From Candidatus Palauibacter denitrificans (GTDB lineage: Bacteria; Gemmatimonadota; Gemmatimonadetes; Palauibacterales; Palauibacteraceae), in contig VXMQ01000124.1 of NCBI GenBank assembly GCA_009841015.1, positions 1 through 44,996 on the forward strand: a DNA stretch of 44,996 nt, in the 5' to 3' direction. Under the pieces are notes generated by a model. That model made no database searches, was not told where the DNA came from, and saw nothing but the letters and a program-made list of their open reading frames with translations. A program made the translations under genes and the position numbers. Below, in pieces: positions 25,737 to 32,155 of this stretch (the first letter of the stretch is position 1; each line of letters starts with the position of its first letter).

Positions 25737-26609
25737 TCAGCCGCCTCGGATCTGGAACGTGAGCGTGGCCCAGTTCGACTCGTAGTCGAGGTCGGGCTCC
25801 GACGGCGTCTCCACCATGTGGATCGTCCGGATGTACCATCTGCCCCCGCCGACGAGCGGGATCGTCGCGACGCCGTCCGCGTTCGTGCGAGCCTCGACGG
25901 CCTCGTTGTGTGCACCCGTTTCGTCGTGCGAGTGGGCGTTGAACTCGTAGTTCGCGTAAAGGAGCGCGTTCTCGACCGGCTCGCCCGCGCGCAGGAAGCG
26001 CACCTGGAGCTCGTCGCCCACGACGAGATCGTACGGGTTCTGCAGCGGGATGATCTCCACCGGATAGCCGAGTTCCTCCGCCCATTCGCCGCTCCGGTCG
26101 TCGCCCACCTGGACGATCGCCTTCACGTGCTTGCTGTAGAGCTCGGCCGCGTCGTCGTTCGCCTTTCCGGCCGCCTCGCGCTCGGCGAGCTCGTCGACGA
26201 GGCCCTCGTGCACCAGGTACTCGTTGAACTCCGGCCCCGTAAGCGGGATCACGCGGGCCGCCGTCGACACGCCGATCGTGTAGGTGCCGGCGGAGCCCGT
26301 CTCGAAGGTCAGCAGCGCCGTGTCGACGCTGTCCGCGTGCCAGTGGAACATCGCCGTGTCGCGCCACGCCTCGGTCGGCGGGTGCACGACCCCATCCGGT
26401 CCCACGATGCTCACATCAAGCATGCGGTCGCGCGTGATGTGATTCTCGCTCTCGTCGAAATCACCGTTGAAGAGCGCAACCACGTTTGTGGAGTGCGGCT
26501 CCAGGAAGAAACTCTCGAGCTTCAGGAACATCGTGTGCGCCCGCGCCGTCGCGACGATGGCGACGGTAAGCGCGGCGGTCGTCAACAGGACACGGCGTCC
26601 GATCTTCAT
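25737..26609 (-). CDS. DUF4198-like periplasmic protein
   Basis: 290 aa from the ATG at 26609, with GGAGG 8 nt upstream. The signal peptide ends at ATARAHT (~23-25), leaving His at the mature N-terminus, as is common in this family (AHTMFLKLESFFLEP). The pattern of beta strands ends in a carboxypeptidase-regulatory-like domain ('DGVATIPLVGGGRWYIRTIHM') and matches DUF4198/GH25-annotated proteins, which occur near metal-uptake genes in many bacteria. His/Asp-rich 'NAHSHDETGAHNE' could bind metal. It is divergent from the peroxiredoxin. The family call is moderate; the function is unproven. Confidence 0.75.
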   Translation of the reverse strand: MKIGRRVLLTTAALTVAIVATARAHTMFLKLESFFLEPHSTNVVALFNGDFDESENHITRDRMLDVSIVGPDGVVHPPTEAWRDTAMFHWHADSVDTALLTFETGSAGTYTIGVSTAARVIPLTGPEFNEYLVHEGLVDELAEREAAGKANDDAAELYSKHVKAIVQVGDDRSGEWAEELGYPVEIIPLQNPYDLVVGDELQVRFLRAGEPVENALLYANYEFNAHSHDETGAHNEAVEARTNADGVATIPLVGGGRWYIRTIHMVETPSEPDLDYESNWATLTFQIRGG

Positions 26610-26708
26610 CAGGGATCCTCCGGAGGCTCCGGCTTCTCGGGTTCGGTAGCGCATGGCCGAGAAACATGCGCCGAGCCGGGCCGGTTCGGCCATAGTCGGG
26701 GACGGGCC

Positions 26709-26730
26709 GGCGTTGTCACGGCGTTGTCAC
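26709..26730. repeat. 11-bp perfect tandem repeat in divergent intergenic region
   Basis: GGCGTTGTCAC occurs twice head-to-tail (26709-26719, 26720-26730), about 80-100 bp before both the DUF4198 gene (minus) and the peroxiredoxin gene (plus). Tandem sites with an 11-bp helical period suit cooperative regulator binding on one DNA face. Confidence 0.5.
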
Positions 26731-26807
26731 GATGGCGGAAAACGCCGATCATGGGCTGCGTCGCCCGCAGCGGCTCTACAGCGACCACCTCGAAACAGGG
26801 AGTAGTG

Positions 26808-27473
26808 ATGACGCTCCGGATCAACGACACGGCGCCGGACTTCACAGCCGATACGACGCATGGCAGGATCCGCTTCCACGACTGGATCGGGGACGGGTGG
26901 GCCCTCCTCTTCTCCCATCCGAAGGACTTCACGCCCGTGTGCACGACGGAACTGGGGGCGGTGGCCGCCCTGCAGGACGCGTTCGCGGCGCGCAACTGCA
27001 AGATCATCGGGATCAGCGTCGACGGGGTGAGCGACCACGAGGCCTGGTCGAAGGACATCGAGGCCTCGCAGGGGCACGCCGTCGGCTACCCGCTGATCGG
27101 CGACACCAGGCTGGAGATCGTCAAGGCATACGACATGCTGCCGGCCGACGCGGGGGACACGTCCGAGGGCCGCACACCGATGGACAACGCCACGGCGCGC
27201 TCGGTGTTCGTCATCGGTCCCGACAAGAAGATCAAGGCCACCCTCACGTACCCGATGAGCACGGGCCGCAATTTCGCCGAGATCCTCCGGCTCCTGGATT
27301 CGTGCCAGCTCACGGCCGAGAAGCAGCTCGCGACACCGGCGAACTGGGAGCAGGGCGAGGATGTGATCATCGCGCCGGCGGTATCCGACGAGGAAGCGCG
27401 GAAGCGGTTCCCGGACGGCTGGGAGCAGCCGCTGCCCTACATCCGGATCGTCCCGCAGCCGCAGGACGGCTAG
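26808..27473 (+). CDS. 1-Cys peroxiredoxin (Prx6 type)
   Basis: 221 aa from the ATG at 26808, with GGGAG about 6 nt upstream. The peroxidatic Cys45 lies in 'HPKDFTPVCTTELG', the active-site signature. The long C-terminal domain ('ANWEQGEDVIIAPAVSDEEARKRFPDGWEQPLPYIR') is diagnostic of the Prx6/AhpC-like 1-Cys group. There is no signal peptide, so it is a cytoplasmic enzyme that reduces H2O2 and organic hydroperoxides. It is followed by the amidohydrolase gene after only 3 nt, so the two are probably cotranscribed. Confidence 0.93.
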   Translation: MTLRINDTAPDFTADTTHGRIRFHDWIGDGWALLFSHPKDFTPVCTTELGAVAALQDAFAARNCKIIGISVDGVSDHEAWSKDIEASQGHAVGYPLIGDTRLEIVKAYDMLPADAGDTSEGRTPMDNATARSVFVIGPDKKIKATLTYPMSTGRNFAEILRLLDSCQLTAEKQLATPANWEQGEDVIIAPAVSDEEARKRFPDGWEQPLPYIRIVPQPQDG

Positions 27474-27476
27474 CGG

Positions 27477-28946
27477 TTGCCGTTCGCGCCAATACGAACC
27501 ATCGCCCGAGCCGCCGGGGAACCTCTCCGCGCCGGTGGAGGACTGCTCCTCGCCGGCATACTCCTGTCCGCGTGCTCGGCCGGTCCGGATGCCGGCCACA
27601 CAGCCTCGGAGGACGGCCGGCTCCTGATCGATGGCGGCACGGTCGTCGTCATGGACGACGCGGGCGCCGTCCTCGAGGGGGGCGCGGTGCTCGTGGAGGG
27701 GGACCGGATCTCGGCCGTCCTCGACGCTGACGCTCCCCGCCCCGCGGGCGTGACGGTGCTCGACGCGACGGGGCACCTCGTGATCCCCGGCCTCGTGAAC
27801 ACCCACGGCCACGCCGCCATGTCGCTCCTGCGGGGACTCGCGGACGACATGCCGCTGATGACGTGGCTGAACGAGCACATCTTCCCCGCCGAGGCCGAAC
27901 TGGTCGATCCGGAGTTCGTCTACTGGGGCACGCTGCTCTCGTCCATCGAGATGCTGAAGAGCGGGACGACAACGTTCGCGGACATGTACTACTTCCGCGA
28001 TGACGCGGCGCGTGCGGTCATCGATGCGGGCATCCGCGCCGTCATGGGCCCGCATGTCATCGGCTTTCCCGCCCCCGACTTCGCCTCGCCGGCGGCGACG
28101 CTGGCCGACGCCGCCGAGTTCATGGAGGCGTATCGCGACCACCCCACGCTGGTTCCCGGAACGGCCGCCCACTCGCTGTACACGACCTCGCTCGACGACG
28201 TGCGCGCCGCGCTGCGGCTGGCCATCGACCACGGTGCCCCGTTTCAGATCCATACGGCCGAAGATGCGAGCGAGTTCGCGACGGCGACGGAACGGACCGG
28301 AATGGGGGTGGTGGAGGCGCTCGAGTCCATCGGCGCGCTCCGCCCGGGTACGGTGCTCGCCCACTCCATCTACCTCTCGGACGAGGACATCGAACGCATC
28401 GCAGCCGGTGGCGCCGGGGTCTCGCACAACCCGCAGAGCAACCTCAAACTCGGGATCCCGCGGGCGGCGCCGGTCGTGAAGCTGCTCGCCGCCGGGATCC
28501 CCGTCGGGCTGGGGACCGATGGCCCGGCGAGCAACAACGACCTCGACCTCTTCGACGAGATGGACGCCGCCGCCAAGCTCCACAAGTTCACGAACGCCGA
28601 CCCCACCGCGCTCCCGGCCGAAACGGTCTTCCGTATGGCCACAATGGGCGGCGCCCTCGTGCTCAACCTCCACGACCGCATCGGCTCGCTGGAGCCCGGA
28701 AAGCGCGCTGACATCGTGCTGCTCGACACCCGGCGCGCGGGGCTTACCCCCCTCTACAACGTCTACTCCCACCTCGTGTACGCGGCTCGCGGTAGCGACG
28801 TCTCCACGGTGGTGGTGAACGGGCGCGTCGTCGTCAGGGATGGAGAGGTGACTACGGTCGACGAGGCTGAGGTCATGGAGCGGGCCCATACCTTCCGCGA
28901 CCGGGTGCGAGAGGTCATCGCCCAGGTGGCCGAGGCGACGCGCTAG
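27477..28946 (+). CDS. Lipoprotein MTA/SAH-deaminase-like amidohydrolase
   Basis: 489 aa from a TTG at 27477, 3 nt after the peroxiredoxin stop. The N-terminus has a lipobox (LLLAGILLSAC). The body is a metal-dependent amidohydrolase of the TrzN/AtzA/MtaD group: HxH in 'PGLVNTHGHAAMSLLRG', 'FQIHTAED', 'LAHSIYLSDEDI' and 'GTDGPASNNDLDLFDEM', the motif set of 5'-methylthioadenosine/S-adenosylhomocysteine deaminases. These are normally cytoplasmic. A lipid-anchored form would act on nucleosides or other aminated heterocycles outside the inner membrane. The enzyme family is secure; the exact substrate is not. Confidence 0.87.
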   Translation: MPFAPIRTIARAAGEPLRAGGGLLLAGILLSACSAGPDAGHTASEDGRLLIDGGTVVVMDDAGAVLEGGAVLVEGDRISAVLDADAPRPAGVTVLDATGHLVIPGLVNTHGHAAMSLLRGLADDMPLMTWLNEHIFPAEAELVDPEFVYWGTLLSSIEMLKSGTTTFADMYYFRDDAARAVIDAGIRAVMGPHVIGFPAPDFASPAATLADAAEFMEAYRDHPTLVPGTAAHSLYTTSLDDVRAALRLAIDHGAPFQIHTAEDASEFATATERTGMGVVEALESIGALRPGTVLAHSIYLSDEDIERIAAGGAGVSHNPQSNLKLGIPRAAPVVKLLAAGIPVGLGTDGPASNNDLDLFDEMDAAAKLHKFTNADPTALPAETVFRMATMGGALVLNLHDRIGSLEPGKRADIVLLDTRRAGLTPLYNVYSHLVYAARGSDVSTVVVNGRVVVRDGEVTTVDEAEVMERAHTFRDRVREVIAQVAEATR

Positions 28947-28976
28947 TCCCTCCGGGCGGCTAGTCTCTCCGGGCGG
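28944..28976. repeat. 16-nt direct repeat at the end of the amidohydrolase gene
   Basis: TAGTCCCTCCGGGCGG (28944-28959) and TAGTCTCTCCGGGCGG (28961-28976) differ at one base. The first begins with the amidohydrolase stop codon. They lie between two converging genes, and the second contains a small CTCCG/CGGAG inverted repeat. Confidence 0.6.
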
Positions 28977-28993
28977 AGTACGGCAACCAGGTG

Positions 28994-29614
28994 CTAGGCG
29001 CTGCTCGCGTGTCCCGGCTGCGTGGGCGGCGTCCAGCCCGTCGCGGCGCGGCGCTCCTGCACGCAGCGCTTGAAGCGGAAGGCGTTCTCGGGCAGGGCGA
29101 AGTCCATCCCGTAGTTGTCGGGACCCACGGCGTCGACCCGGGCCACGATCACGCCGAGGTCGTCCCGCTCCAGCGCCTCGACGAACGCTTCCCCGAACGC
29201 CATCGGCGAAGCCACGGACGCCGCGTGCTCGATCCCCGCCCCGCGCGCGATCGCGGCGAGGTCCGTGACGCCCGAGGTGGTGTGCGACTCGAACCCTCCC
29301 GTCGAGAGGAGGCTCCCGTTGTCGAAGATGATGTGGAGGAAGTTCCGGGGCCGGTAGCGCGCGAGGGTGGTGAAGGTGCCGAGGTTCATCAGCGCCGATC
29401 CGTCCCCGTCCAGCACGATCACCTTCTCGTGCGGCAGATGGTTCGCGAGGCCGAGGCCGATCGACGAGGCGAGTCCCATCGCGTGCTGCAGGTAGAAGAA
29501 GTTCTCGCGGTGGCCGAGGTCGTACAGCTCCTGGGCGCAGGCCCCCATGATCGTGACGACCAGCTTGTCCTCGATCTCCGGGTAGATCAGCTCCAGGCAG
29601 TCCGCCCGCCGCAT
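28994..29614 (-). CDS. TPP-dependent decarboxylase beta subunit (sulfopyruvate/phosphonopyruvate type)
   Basis: 206 aa, ATG at 29614. It matches the pyrophosphate-binding half of thiamine diphosphate enzymes: 'QHAMGLASSIGLGLANHLP' and the TPP motif 'GDGSALMNLGTFTT' followed by 'FDNGSLLSTGGFESHT'. Its length suits ComE/AepY-like beta subunits, in which the two halves of the enzyme are separate polypeptides. It starts 37 nt after the alpha-subunit stop. With the alpha gene it would decarboxylate a 3-substituted pyruvate (sulfopyruvate or phosphonopyruvate) or a related 2-oxo acid. The exact substrate is open. Confidence 0.85.
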   Translation of the reverse strand: MRRADCLELIYPEIEDKLVVTIMGACAQELYDLGHRENFFYLQHAMGLASSIGLGLANHLPHEKVIVLDGDGSALMNLGTFTTLARYRPRNFLHIIFDNGSLLSTGGFESHTTSGVTDLAAIARGAGIEHAASVASPMAFGEAFVEALERDDLGVIVARVDAVGPDNYGMDFALPENAFRFKRCVQERRAATGWTPPTQPGHASSA

Positions 29615-29651
29615 CAGCGCTCCTTCCCCCAGGTCGATCCGCCGTCCCGCA

Positions 29652-30161
29652 TCACACTTCCATCAGGTCGCGCGTCAGCAGCAGCGCGACCGGCGAGAGC
29701 GAACTCTGCGACAGCGTGTAGGCCTCGGCGATCTCCTTGGCGACGAGCGCCGGATCTCTCGCGTGGTGGTAGGGGATGTTGAGCGCCTGGAGCAACCCCT
29801 CCGTCACGATCCCGCCGCGAGTGTGCCACGGGTACGGCTCGCCCCAGTGCCCCCGGACCGCGATGAGCATGCAGAGCGGGACGGAATAGAGCTGGGCGAG
29901 GGAGATGATCCCGTTCATCGCCGCGAAGAAGCCGTGGTTCTGCATGAGGAGGATGTGCGGCTCGCCGGCAAAGTAGGCCCCGGCCGCGACCCCGACCGCC
30001 TCCTCTTCCTTGGCGACCTGGATGAGGTCGACCTCGGGGTCGTCCTCGGCCCGCTGCAGGAGGAGACCGAGCCAGGTCTCCGGCAGGGCGGAGATGCTGC
30101 GGATGCCGGCAGCCTTGATCCCGTCGAAGACGGCCTTCGAGTTCTCGTAGGAAACGGTCAT
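29652..30161 (-). CDS. TPP-dependent decarboxylase alpha subunit (sulfopyruvate/phosphonopyruvate type)
   Basis: 169 aa from the ATG at 30161; the frame is open far upstream but is antisense to the nitrile hydratase genes. It carries the Pyr-domain pattern: the activating Glu appears in 'IQVAKEEEAVGVAAGAYFAG', followed by 'LLMQNHGFFAAMNGIISLAQLYSVPLCMLIAVRGHWGE'. Size and motif order match ComD-type alpha subunits. It is cytoplasmic with no signal. It is divergent from the nitrile hydratase operon with a 129-bp shared intergenic region, so joint control is plausible. Confidence 0.85.
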   Translation of the reverse strand: MTVSYENSKAVFDGIKAAGIRSISALPETWLGLLLQRAEDDPEVDLIQVAKEEEAVGVAAGAYFAGEPHILLMQNHGFFAAMNGIISLAQLYSVPLCMLIAVRGHWGEPYPWHTRGGIVTEGLLQALNIPYHHARDPALVAKEIAEAYTLSQSSLSPVALLLTRDLMEV

Positions 30162-30290
30162 GCGCCGAAGGGTGCGCGGACGGCTCGGGCGGCGCAATCC
30201 CGCTTCCGCGGCGACCCGTCGCGCCAAAACGGCGGACAGGTTGCGCCACGCGGCGGCCCGTGAACACCATGAACGGAGCAAGGAGTGCGT

Positions 30291-31058
30291 ATGGACGAAT
30301 CGGAAGGGCGGCCGGTCGACCGGCGCGGATTCATCAAGGACGCGGCGGTGGGTGCGGCCGCATTCGCCGCCCCGGGGAAGCTGATGGCCGACCAGACGGA
30401 GTCTCACGACCACAGTCACGGCCACGATCACGATCACGACCATGATCATCAGGACGTGCCGCCGGATATCGCCCTCCGGGTGCGGGCGCTGGAGTCCGTC
30501 CTCGTGGAAAAGGGGATGGTGACCTCGGCGGCGCTCGACGTGATCGTGGACACGTACGAGAACCGGATCGGGCCCCGGAACGGAGCCGAGGTCGTCGCCA
30601 AAGCCTGGGTCGATCCCGCGTACCGCGAACGTCTCCTCGCGGATGGGACCGCGGCGATCGGCGAACTCGGCCATCTCGGCGGCCAGGGCGAGCACATGAA
30701 GGTGGTCGAGAACACCCCGGAGGTGCACAACCTCGTCGTCTGCACCCTGTGCTCGTGCTACCCGTGGCCGACGCTGGGCCTCCCGCCCGCGTGGTACAAG
30801 TCCTCCGCATACCGCGCCCGGGCGGTGATCGAACCGCGCACCGTGCTGAGCGAGTTCGGCCTCGATGTGCCGGAAGATGTCGAGGTCCGCGTCTGGGACA
30901 GCACCGCGGAGATCCGCTACCTGGTGCTCCCGGAGCGGCCCGCCGGCACCGAGGACATGAGCCAGGAGGAGCTGGCGGGGATCGTCAGCCGGGACTCGAT
31001 GATCGGCGTGGCCCGGGTCGAAGCGCCGGCGGGAGGCCCGTCGGGAGGAGACCAGTGA
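30291..31058 (+). CDS. Cobalt-type nitrile hydratase alpha subunit with Tat signal and His tract
   Basis: 255 aa from the ATG at 30291, with AAGGAG about 6 nt upstream; a GTG at 30285 is possible but sits on the RBS. The metal site CTLCSC (151-156) is the nitrile hydratase claw; Thr at its second position is typical of Co(III) enzymes. The body '[19 protein letters not shown]' and '[22 protein letters not shown]' is canonical. Unusually, about 55 extra N-terminal residues hold a twin-arginine motif (DRRGFIK, 10-16), an Ala-rich stretch (18-27) and alternating His (39-53, [15 protein letters not shown]). This suggests folded, metal-loaded export through Tat. It hydrates nitriles to amides with the beta subunit, whose start overlaps by GTGA. 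Confidence 0.92.
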   Translation: MDESEGRPVDRRGFIKDAAVGAAAFAAPGKLMADQTESHDHSHGHDHDHDHDHQDVPPDIALRVRALESVLVEKGMVTSAALDVIVDTYENRIGPRNGAEVVAKAWVDPAYRERLLADGTAAIGELGHLGGQGEHMKVVENTPEVHNLVVCTLCSCYPWPTLGLPPAWYKSSAYRARAVIEPRTVLSEFGLDVPEDVEVRVWDSTAEIRYLVLPERPAGTEDMSQEELAGIVSRDSMIGVARVEAPAGGPSGGDQ

Positions 31059-31711
31059 ACACGATCCACGACATGGGCGGCATGGACGGCTTCGGCCCGG
31101 TCGAGCCCGAGGAGAACGAGCCCGTCTTCCACCACCGCTGGGAGGGGCGTGTGTATGCACTCACCAGGGCGGTCGGTCCGTGGGGCCGGGGGCGCGAATG
31201 GCCCTCCTTCCGCTACACGCTCGAGAGCATCCCCCCCGTCGAATACCTCAGCATGTCCTACTACGAGCGCTGGTTCCGGATGATGACGACGCGGCTGCTC
31301 GTGAGCGGCCTCATCTCCGAAACCGAACTGGAGACGGGCTACCCCGATGCGGGAGCGCCACGGCCGGAGCTTCTCCCGTCGTCGAACCCCCGTTCGCTGG
31401 GGGCCGGACTCCTCGACATGGACGTGCCCGCCCGGTTCGGACCGGACGACCGGGTGCGCGCGCGCAACCTCCACCCGCGCGGCCACACGCGGCAGCCGCG
31501 CTACGTCCGCGGGCGGCAGGGAACCGTGGTCGAGGACTACGGCGTCTACGCGCTGCAGGACACGGACGAGGACGGCCGGCGTCCCCTCGACCGCCGCCCG
31601 CAACACGTGTACTCGGTGCGCTTCGAAGCGCAGGAACTGTGGGGCGAGCGGGCCGCCGCAGGCGACGCGATCTACGTCGACCTGTGGGAAGACTACCTGG
31701 AGCCGGCGTGA
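31055..31711 (+). CDS. Nitrile hydratase beta subunit
   Basis: 218 aa from a GTG at 31055 that overlaps the alpha stop (GTGA). The N-terminus '[15 protein letters not shown]' is diagnostic, with '[23 protein letters not shown]' and the C-terminal barrel '[20 protein letters not shown]' plus '[14 protein letters not shown]'. It has no signal peptide of its own. If the alpha subunit is Tat-exported, beta would have to travel with it in complex. Family length and motifs are complete. Its stop overlaps the accessory gene start (TGATG). Confidence 0.93.
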   Translation: MNTIHDMGGMDGFGPVEPEENEPVFHHRWEGRVYALTRAVGPWGRGREWPSFRYTLESIPPVEYLSMSYYERWFRMMTTRLLVSGLISETELETGYPDAGAPRPELLPSSNPRSLGAGLLDMDVPARFGPDDRVRARNLHPRGHTRQPRYVRGRQGTVVEDYGVYALQDTDEDGRRPLDRRPQHVYSVRFEAQELWGERAAAGDAIYVDLWEDYLEPA

Positions 31712-32103
31712 TGACGAGCGCCGGACGGGGCGGGGCCGAGCGGGTCGACGCGGAACGTCTCGCGGCACTCCCTCCGCTGCCCGCCGACGAGGACGGCCCG
31801 GTCTTCGAGGCACCGTGGCAGGCGCAGGCCTTTGCGCTTGCGGTGAGGCTCTCCGAGATAGGCTACTTCACCTGGAAGGAGTGGGCCGGGACGCTCGCCG
31901 ACGAACTCGCGGCCGCCGAGGCGCGCGGCGAACCGGACGACGGCTCCCGGTACTACCACCACTGGGTCGCGGCCCTCGAACGGCTCGTCGTCGACCGCCG
32001 ACTCAGCTCCTCGGCGGCTCTCGACGATTGCAGGGAGGCGTGGGCGGACGCCTACCGCCACACCCCGCACGGCCAACCCGTGGAGCTCGGCCGGGCCGAC
32101 TGA
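31711..32103 (+). CDS. Nitrile hydratase accessory/activator protein
   Basis: 130 aa from the ATG at 31711, overlapping the beta stop by one base. The motif set 'DGPVFEAPWQAQAFALAVRLSEIGYFTWKEW', 'YYHHWVAALERLV' and 'CREAWADAYRHTPHGQPVEL' resembles the beta-subunit N-terminal domain and is typical of the small cobalt chaperones that exchange with beta to load the alpha subunit. It is cytoplasmic with no signal, which implies that metal loading occurs before any export. The operon order alpha-beta-activator is standard. Confidence 0.9.
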   Translation: MTSAGRGGAERVDAERLAALPPLPADEDGPVFEAPWQAQAFALAVRLSEIGYFTWKEWAGTLADELAAAEARGEPDDGSRYYHHWVAALERLVVDRRLSSSAALDDCREAWADAYRHTPHGQPVELGRAD

Positions 32104-32114
32104 ACACAGCCACG

Positions 32115-32130
32115 CGTTCCCGCGGGAACG
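32115..32130. promoter_or_regulatory. 16-bp perfect palindrome, copy 2
   Basis: CGTTCCCGCGGGAACG, identical to the copy at 9280-9295 including two bases on the left and TCT on the right. It lies 12 nt after the nitrile hydratase activator stop and 26 nt before the sortilin/BNR lipoprotein start. It could be an operator or the stem of a terminator-like hairpin. Confidence 0.55.
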
Positions 32131-32155
32131 TCTTTCTCGAAGCTGGGAGGCGACG

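Noticed and set aside
30405..30449. CAC-GAY repeat as a simple microsatellite
   Set aside because: It is in frame in a coding region, uses mixed synonymous codons and encodes the His tract; treated as part of the protein.
30162..31160. Upstream extension of the TPP alpha subunit frame
   Set aside because: It is antisense to the nitrile hydratase alpha and beta genes; the enzyme motif region begins at MTVSYE (30161).
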